Assembly: GCA_017408885.1 (NCBI GenBank)
Contig: JAFQTT010000003.1
Coordinates: 62,001-126,000, forward strand
Length of the DNA stretch: 64,000 bases
Direction of reading: 5' to 3'
Source: Methanocorpusculum sp.
GTDB taxonomy: Archaea > Halobacteriota > Methanomicrobia > Methanomicrobiales > Methanocorpusculaceae
The position numbers and the translations under genes were made by a program. Under the pieces are notes generated by a model. That model ran no database searches and was not told the origin of the DNA. It was given only the letters and a program-made list of their open reading frames with translations. Below, in pieces: positions 44,391 through 51,950 of this stretch. Each line of letters opens with the position of its first letter. The first letter of the stretch is position 1.

Positions 44391-45770
44391 ATGTCCGATA
44401 TTACTATGAAACAGAGACTTCAGGCATTCGGAATTAAAAGAATTCTGAATTATCTTGATGCAGATCCGGACGAGAACATCCCAAAGGTTCTTGACTGGGT
44501 TGAGAAGTTCGATAAAGATAAGACATTAGTTAAAGACGGACCGCTTCCAACTGTTAAACGGGTTTTATCCGATAAAGAAGGTGTGTGGTACAAGTTTGTA
44601 CGCGACCTGTATTCAGATGTTGACGATGATGTCAGAAAGAAAGTTTTTGAGAATTTCATTGTAAACTCCGTCATCCTCGGACGCGAGAAGAAAATCCGTC
44701 TCCGTGAAGAGGAGGGATGCAATATACCATGGGCTATTTTGATGGATCCGACATCTGCCTGCAACTTAAAGTGTGTTGGATGCTGGGCTGCTGAGTATGG
44801 TCACCAGATGAAGCTTTCTTTAGAAGAGTGGGATTCTATTATCACTCAGGCAAAGGAGATGGGAACATACTTCTTCATTTACTCAGGAGGAGAGCCGCTT
44901 GTCAGAAAGAAAGACATCATCAAAATGTGCGAGAAGCACAGTGACTGTATCTTCTTATCATTCACAAACGGCACCTTAATCGATGAGGAGTTCGCTCAAG
45001 AGATGCTTCGTGTCGGAAACTTCATTCCGGCAATCAGTGTTGAAGGAGATGCCGAGGCCACCAACGGACGCCGCGGTGAGAATGTCTATGAACGTCTTAC
45101 AAAGGGAATGGAGATTTTAAAGCGCAATAAACTTCCATTTGGAATCTCCTGCTGTTACACAAGCAAAAATGTCGAAGCTATCGGAAATGATGCATTTATT
45201 GATGACATGATTTCCAAAGGAGCCAAGTTTGCATGGTTCTTTACCTATATGCCTGTTGGACGTGATGCAGTGCCGGAACTCATTGCAAAACCAGAACAGA
45301 GAGAACACATGTACCGCTTCGTAAGACACATCAGAGAGACCAGACCAATCTTTGCTCTCGACTTCTGGAATGACGGGGAGTATGTTAATGGATGTGTTGC
45401 AGGCGGAAGATTCTATCTTCACATCAATGCAAACGGAGACATTGAACCATGTGCTTTTATTCACTACTCCGACTCTAATATCAGAGAGAAAACACTCCTT
45501 GAAGCATACAAGTCCCCGCTGTTTATGCAGTATCATGCAAACCAGCCGTTCAATGAAAACCACCTCCGGCCGTGCCCATGTCTCGACAATCCGCACAAGT
45601 TAGTCGAGATGGTAGAAAAGTCAGGAGCAAAATCCACTGACGTTCAGGCACCAGAAGATGTTCACGATTTAGCCGCAAAGTGCAAGCCTGTATCCGAAGA
45701 ATGGGGCAAACACGCAGACGAGCTCTGGAAAGAGAATCGTGCGGCAAAAATGGCTTCGGCAGAAGAATAA
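44391..45770 (+). CDS. Radical SAM/SPASM-like protein of unknown substrate
   Basis: 459 residues. An N-terminal helical region of about 110 residues precedes the cluster motif CNLKCVGC (C124, C128, C131), followed by a barrel with FIYSGGEPLV and AISVEGD. The C-terminal part has the Cys-containing pattern CVAGGRFYLHINANGDIEPCAFIHY and CPCLDNP, similar to SPASM or twitch domains. The helical N-terminal extension is shared with a family of methanogen radical SAM proteins whose products are unknown. It has its own promoter and a T7 terminator. No partner gene points to its substrate. Confidence 0.8.
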   Translation: MSDITMKQRLQAFGIKRILNYLDADPDENIPKVLDWVEKFDKDKTLVKDGPLPTVKRVLSDKEGVWYKFVRDLYSDVDDDVRKKVFENFIVNSVILGREKKIRLREEEGCNIPWAILMDPTSACNLKCVGCWAAEYGHQMKLSLEEWDSIITQAKEMGTYFFIYSGGEPLVRKKDIIKMCEKHSDCIFLSFTNGTLIDEEFAQEMLRVGNFIPAISVEGDAEATNGRRGENVYERLTKGMEILKRNKLPFGISCCYTSKNVEAIGNDAFIDDMISKGAKFAWFFTYMPVGRDAVPELIAKPEQREHMYRFVRHIRETRPIFALDFWNDGEYVNGCVAGGRFYLHINANGDIEPCAFIHYSDSNIREKTLLEAYKSPLFMQYHANQPFNENHLRPCPCLDNPHKLVEMVEKSGAKSTDVQAPEDVHDLAAKCKPVSEEWGKHADELWKENRAAKMASAEE

Positions 45771-45790
45771 AAAATCACTCTTTTTTTACC
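45769..45790 (+). terminator. T-run terminator after the radical SAM gene
   Basis: T7 at 45781-45787 immediately after the stop and an A-rich stretch. Confidence 0.5.
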
Positions 45791-45829
45791 ATAAACTTAT
45801 ACCAGAAGCCGCCGTAATTTACCATACAC

Positions 45830-46330
45830 ATGAACGCAGTCGTTCTTTATATGTCAAAATACGGAAGCACGAAGCAGTATGCAGAGTGGATTGCAGAAGA
45901 GCTTGGTGCAGACATCTTTTCGGCAGACAGTTTCCCTCCTGAAAATTTTGCCTCATATGATACCATTATCTTTGGCGGACCCGTATTTGGCGGAGTGATT
46001 ATGGGAATCGCAAAAATCTCAGAAAACATGCATATCCTAAGAGAGAAGCGGCTGATTGTTTTTACTGTAGGTATAACTTCTCCTGATGCTGACAAGATTC
46101 TTGCAGACCTTCTGGAGAAGAACTTCAGTGATTCTATGATGAAGCATGCAGAGATGTTCCATTTTCAGGGAGCGCTTGAATACAAAAAACTGACAATGGG
46201 ACATAAAGTTCTGCTGAAGATGATTAACTCATCAATGAAAAACAAACTGGACTTACATCAGAATCACGTATCACGAGATACAATTATGCCGCTGATTGAA
46301 TCTGTAAGAGGTAAAACAGCGGAAGAGTAA
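45830..46330 (+). CDS. Flavodoxin-domain protein (HemG-like)
   Basis: 166-residue flavodoxin with the FMN phosphate loop YMSKYGSTKQYAEWIAEELG near residue 6, the IIFGGPVFGGVIMGI strand and a C-terminal helix. Short flavodoxins of this kind are related to HemG protoporphyrinogen oxidase but serve as general electron carriers in anaerobes. It sits alone between the radical SAM gene and hmgA, converging on the latter. Confidence 0.83.
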   Translation: MNAVVLYMSKYGSTKQYAEWIAEELGADIFSADSFPPENFASYDTIIFGGPVFGGVIMGIAKISENMHILREKRLIVFTVGITSPDADKILADLLEKNFSDSMMKHAEMFHFQGALEYKKLTMGHKVLLKMINSSMKNKLDLHQNHVSRDTIMPLIESVRGKTAEE

Positions 46331-46336
46331 TCTCTT

Positions 46337-46360
46337 TTATCCTCTTCCAAGCTCTTTATG
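46337..46360 (+). repeat. Duplicated copy of the hmgA 3' end (first copy)
   Basis: 24 bases identical to 46464-46487. Read on the minus strand it encodes the last seven residues of hmgA (HKELGRG) plus its stop. The two copies are 127 bases apart and enclose a 103-base insert with hairpins, so the arrangement resembles the duplicated end left by integration at a gene 3' end. Confidence 0.8.
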
Positions 46361-46463
46361 AGCGCCCATATCCCCGCGACGGGCGAGAGTGTGCTCGAGC
46401 CATGAGCACGGCTTGAAAAGACGTACGACGCCTATGGAGCATGCGGCTTCGCCTTAGCTCCAG
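46361..46463. repeat. Hairpin-rich insert between duplicated hmgA ends, one copy of a dispersed repeat
   Basis: The insert contains GTGCTCGAGCCATGAGCAC (stem GTGCTC/GAGCAC around GAGCCAT), then GGAGC...GCTCC enclosing GGCTTCGCC. The first hairpin is shared with the intergenic copies near 50893 and 57986. No ORF is seen. Confidence 0.6.
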
Positions 46464-46487
46464 TTATCCTCTTCCAAGCTCTTTATG
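46464..46487 (+). repeat. Duplicated copy of the hmgA 3' end (second copy, in the gene)
   Basis: The copy inside the intact gene, including stop codon and the codons for the C-terminal His-containing tail; see 46337-46360. Confidence 0.8.
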
Positions 46488-47657
46488 TGCTTTGCCCAAC
46501 TGTCCCGCAGCAAGGGCTGATAGAAGTGAGAGTTCTCCAGCTAAGACTGCTGATACCGCAATTTCTGCAAACTTCATTGCTTTTCCATCTCCTGCACAGT
46601 CAAGCATTCTAAGACATTCGTTCTGACATGCAACAGAAGTTCCGCCGCCGACAGTTCCGACCTGAAGTGATGGGAGAGTAACAGACACATAAACCCCGCC
46701 ATCGGCTGCCTCGGCAGTTGTGATGCAGTTACTTCCTTCAACTACATGTGCTGCATCCTGACCGCATGCAAGGAAAAGAGCTGCAACCACATTTGCCGCA
46801 TGAGCATTGAATCCAAGTGCACCGGCTCTTGCCGAACCCACCAGATTCTTTCTCATATTTACTTCGATTAATAGTTCGGCCTCTGTTTTCAGAACAGTGC
46901 GAATGAGTTCATCAGATAAGAAGACACCTGCTGAGACTGTTTTGCCTCTGCCCTCAACGGCATTTATTGCGGCTGGTTTTTTGTCGCAGCACATATTCCC
47001 GGATGAAGCAATAAGTAAAAGCCCTGTCGCCTCTTCGATTACTTTTGCCGCGGCCTCGGAGGCAATTGTTGCCATATTCATCCCCATAGCATCGCCGGTT
47101 TTATATGACATTCTGACATACACGCTTGTTCCGGCAGTATATGTGGAGATACCAACAAGCTTTCCGTGAGATGTTGTTTTTTCTGCGGCTTCTTTTATTG
47201 CTGAAAAATTCTCTTCAATCCAGCGCACAGAATCAGCAGCATGAGAAATATTTTTTGCGGCAAAGACAGGAGATCTTGTCATGGCATCTTTGAAGATGCG
47301 AACATCTGCCCCTCCTGCTTTTGAGATTGCACTGCATCCGCGGTTGATTGACGCAACAAGCGCTCCTTCGGTTGTTGCAAGCGGAATCCAGAATGAACCA
47401 TTCGCATACTCTCCGTTTACAACAAGAGGGCCTGCTGTACCAAGTGGAATCTGAACACAGCCAATCATATTTTCTATGTTTCTGGAAACCACTTTGGTGA
47501 TTGGGATTGTATATTTGCCAATCGAAGACAGGTCAGCACCCGTTGCCTCTTCTATGTATTCACGCCGGATTTTTACTGCCTCATCTGCTTCCATATATTT
47601 TTCCAGAGCATAGAGTTTCAGCTCACCGGTACGCAGTTTTTCCTGCGGATTATCCAT
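46464..47657 (-). CDS. hmgA: 3-hydroxy-3-methylglutaryl-CoA reductase
   Basis: 397-residue class I type HMG-CoA reductase, the committed step to mevalonate and archaeal isoprenoid lipids. Motifs: LATTEGALVASINRG with the catalytic Glu, SGNMCCDKKPAAIN with the catalytic Lys, GQDAAHV with the Asp, and the C-terminal His in LGKAHKELG. Length is normal. The 3' end is partly duplicated downstream (46337-46360). It converges on the flavodoxin gene. Confidence 0.94.
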   Translation of the reverse strand: MDNPQEKLRTGELKLYALEKYMEADEAVKIRREYIEEATGADLSSIGKYTIPITKVVSRNIENMIGCVQIPLGTAGPLVVNGEYANGSFWIPLATTEGALVASINRGCSAISKAGGADVRIFKDAMTRSPVFAAKNISHAADSVRWIEENFSAIKEAAEKTTSHGKLVGISTYTAGTSVYVRMSYKTGDAMGMNMATIASEAAAKVIEEATGLLLIASSGNMCCDKKPAAINAVEGRGKTVSAGVFLSDELIRTVLKTEAELLIEVNMRKNLVGSARAGALGFNAHAANVVAALFLACGQDAAHVVEGSNCITTAEAADGGVYVSVTLPSLQVGTVGGGTSVACQNECLRMLDCAGDGKAMKFAEIAVSAVLAGELSLLSALAAGQLGKAHKELGRG

Positions 47658-47704
47658 GGGAAACTATATGCGTGGAAATACTAAATAGCATTCGCCTTAG
47701 GTCA

Positions 47705-47755
47705 ATAATTTGTCACGATTCTACATTCGAATCTATCACGATTATACATGATGAG
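47705..47755 (+). promoter_or_regulatory. Direct repeats upstream of thiM, candidate operator
   Basis: Two copies of TCACGATTMTACAT (M = A or C) start about 23 bases apart near 47712 and 47735, with TCGAATCTA between them; they lie 30-70 bases before the thiM start. The spacing (about two helix turns) fits binding by a dimeric regulator. No TPP riboswitch motif is seen here. Confidence 0.4.
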
Positions 47756-47783
47756 CACATACAATTATTTTGGAATTAGAGAC

Positions 47784-48575
47784 ATGAAGAAGTATTCTCA
47801 TATTCTGGAATTGGTGAGGGGAGCAAACCCTCTTGTTCACCAGATTACGAACTACGTAACGGTAAATGACTGTGCCAACATGACTATCTGTTTTGGCGCG
47901 GCACCAGTTATGTCGCATGCGCCAAAAGATGTCATCGATCTTGATAATATAGCAAGCGCACTCGTCCTAAATATCGGGACACTTGACGAAAACCAGATTG
48001 AGGGAATGCTTGCAGCAGGAGAGACAGCTGCGAAAAGAAACATACCAATTATCCTCGACCCGGTAGGGGCTGGAGCAACTCCATACCGCACACAAACCGC
48101 AGAGAGGTTTATAGACGAACTGCCGATTACTGTGGTGAAAGGAAATGCTGGTGAGATTGGTGTGCTCGCAGGCGTTGCCGCAGAGGTTCGCGGAGTTGAC
48201 TCAGCAGGAATCGAAGGAGATGCAAAGGATGCAGCACGCAGTCTCGCACGCGAATGCGGAGTTACTGTTGTTATGAGCGGAGCAGAGGACATCATCACAG
48301 ACGGCATTCGAACTCTTGGCGTGAAAAACGGAGTGCCGTTGATGGGAAGTATTTCCGGCACAGGATGTATGGCAAACCCATGTGTTGCCGCTGCGTGCTG
48401 TGTTGCAGATACTGTTGATGCATGTGCTACTGCGATGTCTGCTCTTGGAATCGCCGGAGAAAAAGCAGCCGCGATGTGCGCAGGGCCAGGCAGTTTCAAG
48501 CCTGCATTCTTCGATGCTGTTTACAATTTGACTGCCGAAGAGTTCGAAGCATCGGCAAAAATTATTGAATACTGA
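47784..48575 (+). CDS. thiM: Hydroxyethylthiazole kinase
   Basis: 263-residue enzyme that phosphorylates the thiazole moiety for thiamine synthesis or salvage. Motifs: NPLVHQITNYVTVNDCANMT near residue 15, PIILDPVGAGATPYRT, and the GSISGTGCMANPCVAA anion loop near residue 195, the kinase catalytic region. The start at 47784 (MKKYSHIL) is preferred to one 12 codons upstream. First gene of the thiM-thiE-trm5 operon; thiE follows after one base. Confidence 0.93.
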   Translation: MKKYSHILELVRGANPLVHQITNYVTVNDCANMTICFGAAPVMSHAPKDVIDLDNIASALVLNIGTLDENQIEGMLAAGETAAKRNIPIILDPVGAGATPYRTQTAERFIDELPITVVKGNAGEIGVLAGVAAEVRGVDSAGIEGDAKDAARSLARECGVTVVMSGAEDIITDGIRTLGVKNGVPLMGSISGTGCMANPCVAAACCVADTVDACATAMSALGIAGEKAAAMCAGPGSFKPAFFDAVYNLTAEEFEASAKIIEY

Positions 48576-48576
48576 T

Positions 48577-49206
48577 ATGAAGTACGATTTGTATGTGGTA
48601 ACAGATGAGGGGCTTTCACGCGGAAAAACACACGTGGAAATAGCCCGCGAAGCTGTTGCAGGCGGAGCTGATGTGATTCAGCTCCGCGATAAAAATATGG
48701 ATTCCGCATCTTTGTATGCAGCAGCATGTGAGATTTCCAAAATCTGCAAAGACAAGGCTCTGTTTTTTGTAAATGACCGCCTCGATATCGCGCTTGCCGC
48801 AGGCGCAGACGGAGTGCATGTAGGTCAGAGTGATTTGCCGGCAGGAGTTGTCAGGAGGATTGTCCCAAAGGATTTCTTAATCGGAGTTTCTGTCGGTTCA
48901 GTTGAGGAAGCAGAAAAAGCAGTTGCGGACGGAGCAGATTATGTGGCAGTAAGTCCTGTGTTTTCCACTACATCTAAAAGTGATGCAGGAGATGGACACG
49001 GATTGGAAATTGCACAGGCAATCTGCGAAGCGGTTTCTGTTCCAGTTGTTGGAATCGGAGGCCTGAACAAAGAAAATATTGCAGAAGTTATCAAAGCAGG
49101 CATTGACGGAATTGCAGTGATATCTGCTGTAGTCTCTCAGGAAGATATATCCGCTTCTGCGGCAGAATTATCTGCTATAATTGCGGAGGCTAAAAGAAGC
49201 GTATGA
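48577..49206 (+). CDS. thiE: Thiamine-phosphate synthase
   Basis: 209-residue TIM-barrel enzyme that joins hydroxymethylpyrimidine pyrophosphate and thiazole phosphate. Motifs: MKYDLYVVTDEGL, VIQLRDKNMDSASLY, FFVNDRLDIALAAGADGVHVGQSDLP and PVVGIGGLN. The stop overlaps the trm5 start by four bases. Together with thiM the cell can salvage thiazole; the remaining thiamine genes are elsewhere. Confidence 0.93.
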   Translation: MKYDLYVVTDEGLSRGKTHVEIAREAVAGGADVIQLRDKNMDSASLYAAACEISKICKDKALFFVNDRLDIALAAGADGVHVGQSDLPAGVVRRIVPKDFLIGVSVGSVEEAEKAVADGADYVAVSPVFSTTSKSDAGDGHGLEIAQAICEAVSVPVVGIGGLNKENIAEVIKAGIDGIAVISAVVSQEDISASAAELSAIIAEAKRSV

Positions 49207-50129
49207 GTGAAGAGGTAATACAGTGGTGTATCCGCGTCCCAATCCAGGAGGGAGAAGCGATGCGCCGGCAGATGATATCAGACGGAACAGCAGACAGGAC
49301 GCTTAGACCGCGTGCAGAGGATGGTTTTTTACTGATTCCAATCTGTGAAAAGCGTGACGGAGCTGTTCAGATGCCGTTTTCGGCAAGCCCGAAGAGAGAG
49401 GAGCTTCCGCGTCACGAGCAGGTCGGAGGTCTTGTTATCTTACAGGATGATGATGTCGAAGGAGCAAAGAAGATTCTGCAGAACAGACCAAATGTCCACA
49501 CAGCACTCTACGCAACATCTCCTGTTGAGGGTGAGTTTAGAACCCGTACATTCAAGGTTCTTGCAGGGCATGATACAACAGAGACGATGTATCATGAGTA
49601 CGGTAAGCGCATGATTGTTGATCTGACTGCTGCATACTTCTCGGCACGTCTGTCAAATGAGAGACAGCGTCTTCTCTCACAAATGCGTGAAGGTGAGAAG
49701 ATTCTTGATATGTTTGCAGGAGTTGGTCCTTTTGCTGTGATGCTCGGACCTAAAGCCTCGCTCATGGTTGCAAATGATTTAAACCCGTCTGCAGTTTATC
49801 TGATGCAGAGAAACCTTCGTTTAAACAAAATTAAAACAGTTGCAGCAACCGTTGGAAATGCGATGAATCTCCCAAATATGCTTTCTCCGCTGAAGTTTGA
49901 CCGCATTATTATGAATCTGCCGTTCGCTGCATACGAATTTCTGGAGGCAGCAGCAAAGCTTGCAGAAGAACGCTGCACGATTCATCTGTACTCGCTTGTT
50001 GAACGCGAAGGCGAACACAATGAGGATATCCTTCGTGCCTTCCCAGAAGCAAAGATTACAGAGAAGTTCATCCGCTCATATTCTCCAACAAGCTGGCATG
50101 CAGTGTATGATATCGAAGTCGGGTGCTGA
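49203..50129 (+). CDS. tRNA (guanine-37-N1)-methyltransferase Trm5-like
   Basis: 308-residue class I SAM methyltransferase. The N-terminal half carries the Trm5 insert with FKVLAGHDTTETMYHEYGKRM-type sequence near residues 115-140. The SAM domain begins ILDMFAGVGPFAVML (about residue 165), then VANDLNPSAVYLMQRNL and the catalytic NLPFAAYEFLEAA (NLPF replacing NPPY). It probably makes m1G37, which prevents frameshifting. Coupled to thiE by overlap. The next 900 bases belong to the accessory island. Confidence 0.87.
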   Translation: MSEEVIQWCIRVPIQEGEAMRRQMISDGTADRTLRPRAEDGFLLIPICEKRDGAVQMPFSASPKREELPRHEQVGGLVILQDDDVEGAKKILQNRPNVHTALYATSPVEGEFRTRTFKVLAGHDTTETMYHEYGKRMIVDLTAAYFSARLSNERQRLLSQMREGEKILDMFAGVGPFAVMLGPKASLMVANDLNPSAVYLMQRNLRLNKIKTVAATVGNAMNLPNMLSPLKFDRIIMNLPFAAYEFLEAAAKLAEERCTIHLYSLVEREGEHNEDILRAFPEAKITEKFIRSYSPTSWHAVYDIEVGC

Positions 50130-50136
50130 TTGATTA

Positions 50137-50304
50137 AGGACACGCGAATTCACGCGAATAGATAGATTAAGAATTACTGTAGTGTTGTCGCTTCAGAGCT
50201 AATCGCTCTTCAGCTGTTAAGCTGTGCTATCGCACAGCTTTCTGGTTTTTTTGGCAAAGTATTATCACATTTCAACGAGTATGTTTGAATCATAGTGAAT
50301 TGAA
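50137..50304. repeat. Left arm of the GxxExxY element: inverted iterons and two hairpins
   Basis: ACACGCGAAT-TC-ACGCGAATA at 50140-50160 is two tandem ACGCGAAT iterons. Then come GTCGCTTC near 50187, the hairpin AGAGC/GCTCT around TAATC, TCAGCTGTTA, and a 9-bp stem AAGCTGTGC/GCACAGCTT around the loop TATC near 50218-50239. The same order of motifs is found in reverse orientation at 50818-50980 and in both arms at 51684-51920. No ORF. Confidence 0.7.
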
Positions 50305-50817
50305 ATGACCGAGAATCCATGTTTTTCCTATTTCATTTCTGAGAATGATGACATTATTCTCTCAGATGAAGTATATCAGATAATGGGTGCTGCTTTCAAA
50401 GTCTACAATACTCTTGGATATGGTTTTCTGGAGGCAGTATATGAAGAGGCTCTTGGAATTGAACTTGGCAGACGAGGCATTCCTTTCCAAACACAAAAAC
50501 CTCTGTCAATATACTATGATGGTGAGAAATTAAAGAAGAATTATTTCGCAGATGTTGCTTGTTATGATAAAATCATTCTTGAACTCAAAATCAAACATGA
50601 AATTGATGGACATGACAGAACACAGATTGTTAATTATCTAAAAGCAACAGGTTGTGAAGTAGGGCTTGTAATTAATTTTGGGAATCCACGTTATCTTGAA
50701 TGGAAGAAGTATGTCTTCACCAACAAAAAATATCTCAAATCTCAGTCAGGATATTCATCAAATAACCTTACAGAAAATGAAATAGAGTATAACACCACAC
50801 AAATCATCATGCGATAG
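50305..50817 (+). CDS. GxxExxY/PDDEXK_3-type protein, element cargo or nuclease
   Basis: 170-residue protein. The G40-x-x-E43-x-x-Y46 signature that names the family lies in LGYGFLEAVYEEAL, and a PD-(D/E)xK core follows: FADVACYDKIILELK (D83, E93, K95). The family is predicted to have a restriction-endonuclease fold with no assigned biological role. Base composition is more AT-rich than the flanking thiamine and trpF genes. The gene is enclosed by 21-base inverted arms (50140-50160 and 50960-50980) and by hairpin modules, so it looks like the single cargo of a mobile or invertible unit. The C-terminal 30 residues are Ser/Asn-rich. Confidence 0.8.
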   Translation: MTENPCFSYFISENDDIILSDEVYQIMGAAFKVYNTLGYGFLEAVYEEALGIELGRRGIPFQTQKPLSIYYDGEKLKKNYFADVACYDKIILELKIKHEIDGHDRTQIVNYLKATGCEVGLVINFGNPRYLEWKKYVFTNKKYLKSQSGYSSNNLTENEIEYNTTQIIMR

Positions 50818-51024
50818 CATGATGCTAACAGTGCAGGAGCGATAGGCGAGAGGCGTGAGCAAGTCTATAAGACTTGCGATAGTTACTCGAGCCATGAGCA
50901 CGACCGAAGGGCGTGTGATAAGCGACGAAGCGACAGTACTTTCACAAATATAAATTTAATATTCGCGTAGATTCGCGTGTTTTTTGTAAGTTGAACGACC
51001 ATACTATTCATCGAGGACAATCTA
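50818..51024. repeat. Right arm of the GxxExxY element, with a copy of the dispersed hairpin repeat
   Basis: Contains the stem GCAAGTC/GACTTGC around a short loop (50859-50877), the repeat core CTCGAGCCATGAGCACG (about 50893-50910), CGACGAAGCGAC, and the terminal iterons TATTCGCGTAGATTCGCGTGT at 50960-50980, which match the left arm in inverse orientation with two differences. No ORF. Confidence 0.7.
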
Positions 51025-51663
51025 ATGAAGTGTAAAATCTGCGGGACAGGAACTATAAAAGATTTAGAGATAGCTGTAGCCGCAGGAGCTGATGCTGTAG
51101 GATTTATCGTAGGGACAACTCACAAATCCGAAGATTCCATATCACCCGCCGAGGCAAGAGAGATGATTCAATCTCTTCCGCCTTTTGTTTCCGGTGTTGT
51201 TGTAACTCATCTGACTGATGCTGATGATTTAGTTCGTATCGTTGAAGAGACAGGATGCAGTGTTTTGCAGATTCAGGATATGATTTCTGTTGAAACACTT
51301 GTTTTACTTCGAGAGAGGTTTTCGTATCTTTTCATAATCAAGGCAGTTCATGTCTTAGATGACTCTGCGATTTCTGTTGCAAAAGAGTTCGAGAGGTTTG
51401 CAGACGCAATTCTTTTAGACAGCAGGACTTCAGATAGATTAGGCGGGACAGGCATTACACATGACTGGTCAATTTCTGCGAAGGTTGTCGAAGCTGTCTC
51501 CAAGCCAGTTATTCTTGCAGGCGGTTTGAAGCCTGAGAATTTATTTGAGGCGATGTCTGTTGTAAAGCCTTATGCTGTGGATGTGCACTCAGGAGTGAAG
51601 AAAGATGGGGTGCGGGATTTGGAGCGGACGAGTGAGTTTGTAAGGATTGCGCATGGGTTTTGA
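51025..51663 (+). CDS. trpF: Phosphoribosylanthranilate isomerase
   Basis: 212-residue TIM-barrel enzyme of tryptophan synthesis that rearranges phosphoribosylanthranilate. The opening MKCKICGTGTIKDLEIAV has the catalytic Cys7 (KICG), and the active-site Asp is in AILLDSRTSDRLGGTGITHDW; PVILAGGLKPENL and AVDVHSGVKKDG end the barrel. No other trp gene is close, so trpF stands alone between two repeat elements and may have been separated from an ancestral operon by them. Confidence 0.92.
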   Translation: MKCKICGTGTIKDLEIAVAAGADAVGFIVGTTHKSEDSISPAEAREMIQSLPPFVSGVVVTHLTDADDLVRIVEETGCSVLQIQDMISVETLVLLRERFSYLFIIKAVHVLDDSAISVAKEFERFADAILLDSRTSDRLGGTGITHDWSISAKVVEAVSKPVILAGGLKPENLFEAMSVVKPYAVDVHSGVKKDGVRDLERTSEFVRIAHGF

Positions 51664-51671
51664 GTATACCT

Positions 51672-51930
51672 AACAACCTCAGAGAGCAACACGATAGTGT
51701 TGCGTAACAGCTGAGGTACGATAAGTACCGAAGCGACTTAGGATTTATGAATCTCTTCTATTTTGATTCGTGTAGATTCGCGTGTTTGTTATTCTCCTGG
51801 TGTTTTGTATGAAAGAACACGCGAATCTACGCGAATCAAAAGACTATCGTTTTTGTAAATCTCATGTCGAAAGCTTCGCTTATCGCTTGCTTTCTGCTAC
51901 GCAACACTATCGTGTTGCTTTGTAAAGTTC
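51672..51930. repeat. Gene-less inverted copy of the GxxExxY arms
   Basis: Left half: AGCAACACGATAGTGTTGC stem at about 51684, CGATAAGTACCGAAGCGAC, then iterons up to 51787. Right half: iterons from 51815, GCTTCGCTTATCG, then GCAACACTATCGTGTTGC near 51900. The two arms of about 27 bases (51761-51787 and 51815-51841) are near-perfect inverted repeats enclosing only 27 bases. The block equals the GxxExxY element without its gene. No ORF. Confidence 0.7.
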
Positions 51931-51950
51931 CTGAAAAATAGAGGTGGTTA
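51920..51950 (+). repeat. Left inverted repeat of the recombinase gene
   Basis: 31-base arm that includes the integrase stop codon. Its last 19 bases (51932-51950) match 52933-52951 in inverse orientation with one difference, and the rest of the arm also aligns with a few changes. Confidence 0.6.

Noticed and set aside
46330-46463. Small RNA gene or tRNA between flavodoxin and hmgA
   Set aside because: No tRNA fold can be drawn; the content is the repeat hairpins and the duplicated hmgA end.
47690-47783. TPP riboswitch before thiM
   Set aside because: The conserved CUGAGA and related core elements are absent and the leader is too short; direct repeats fit a protein operator better.
51025-51663. 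trpF as cargo of a mobile unit bounded by the two repeat elements
   Set aside because: The flanking iterons are direct and inverted copies of two separate elements, and trpF itself is an ordinary, intact core gene; the simplest reading is two independent insertions on either side.
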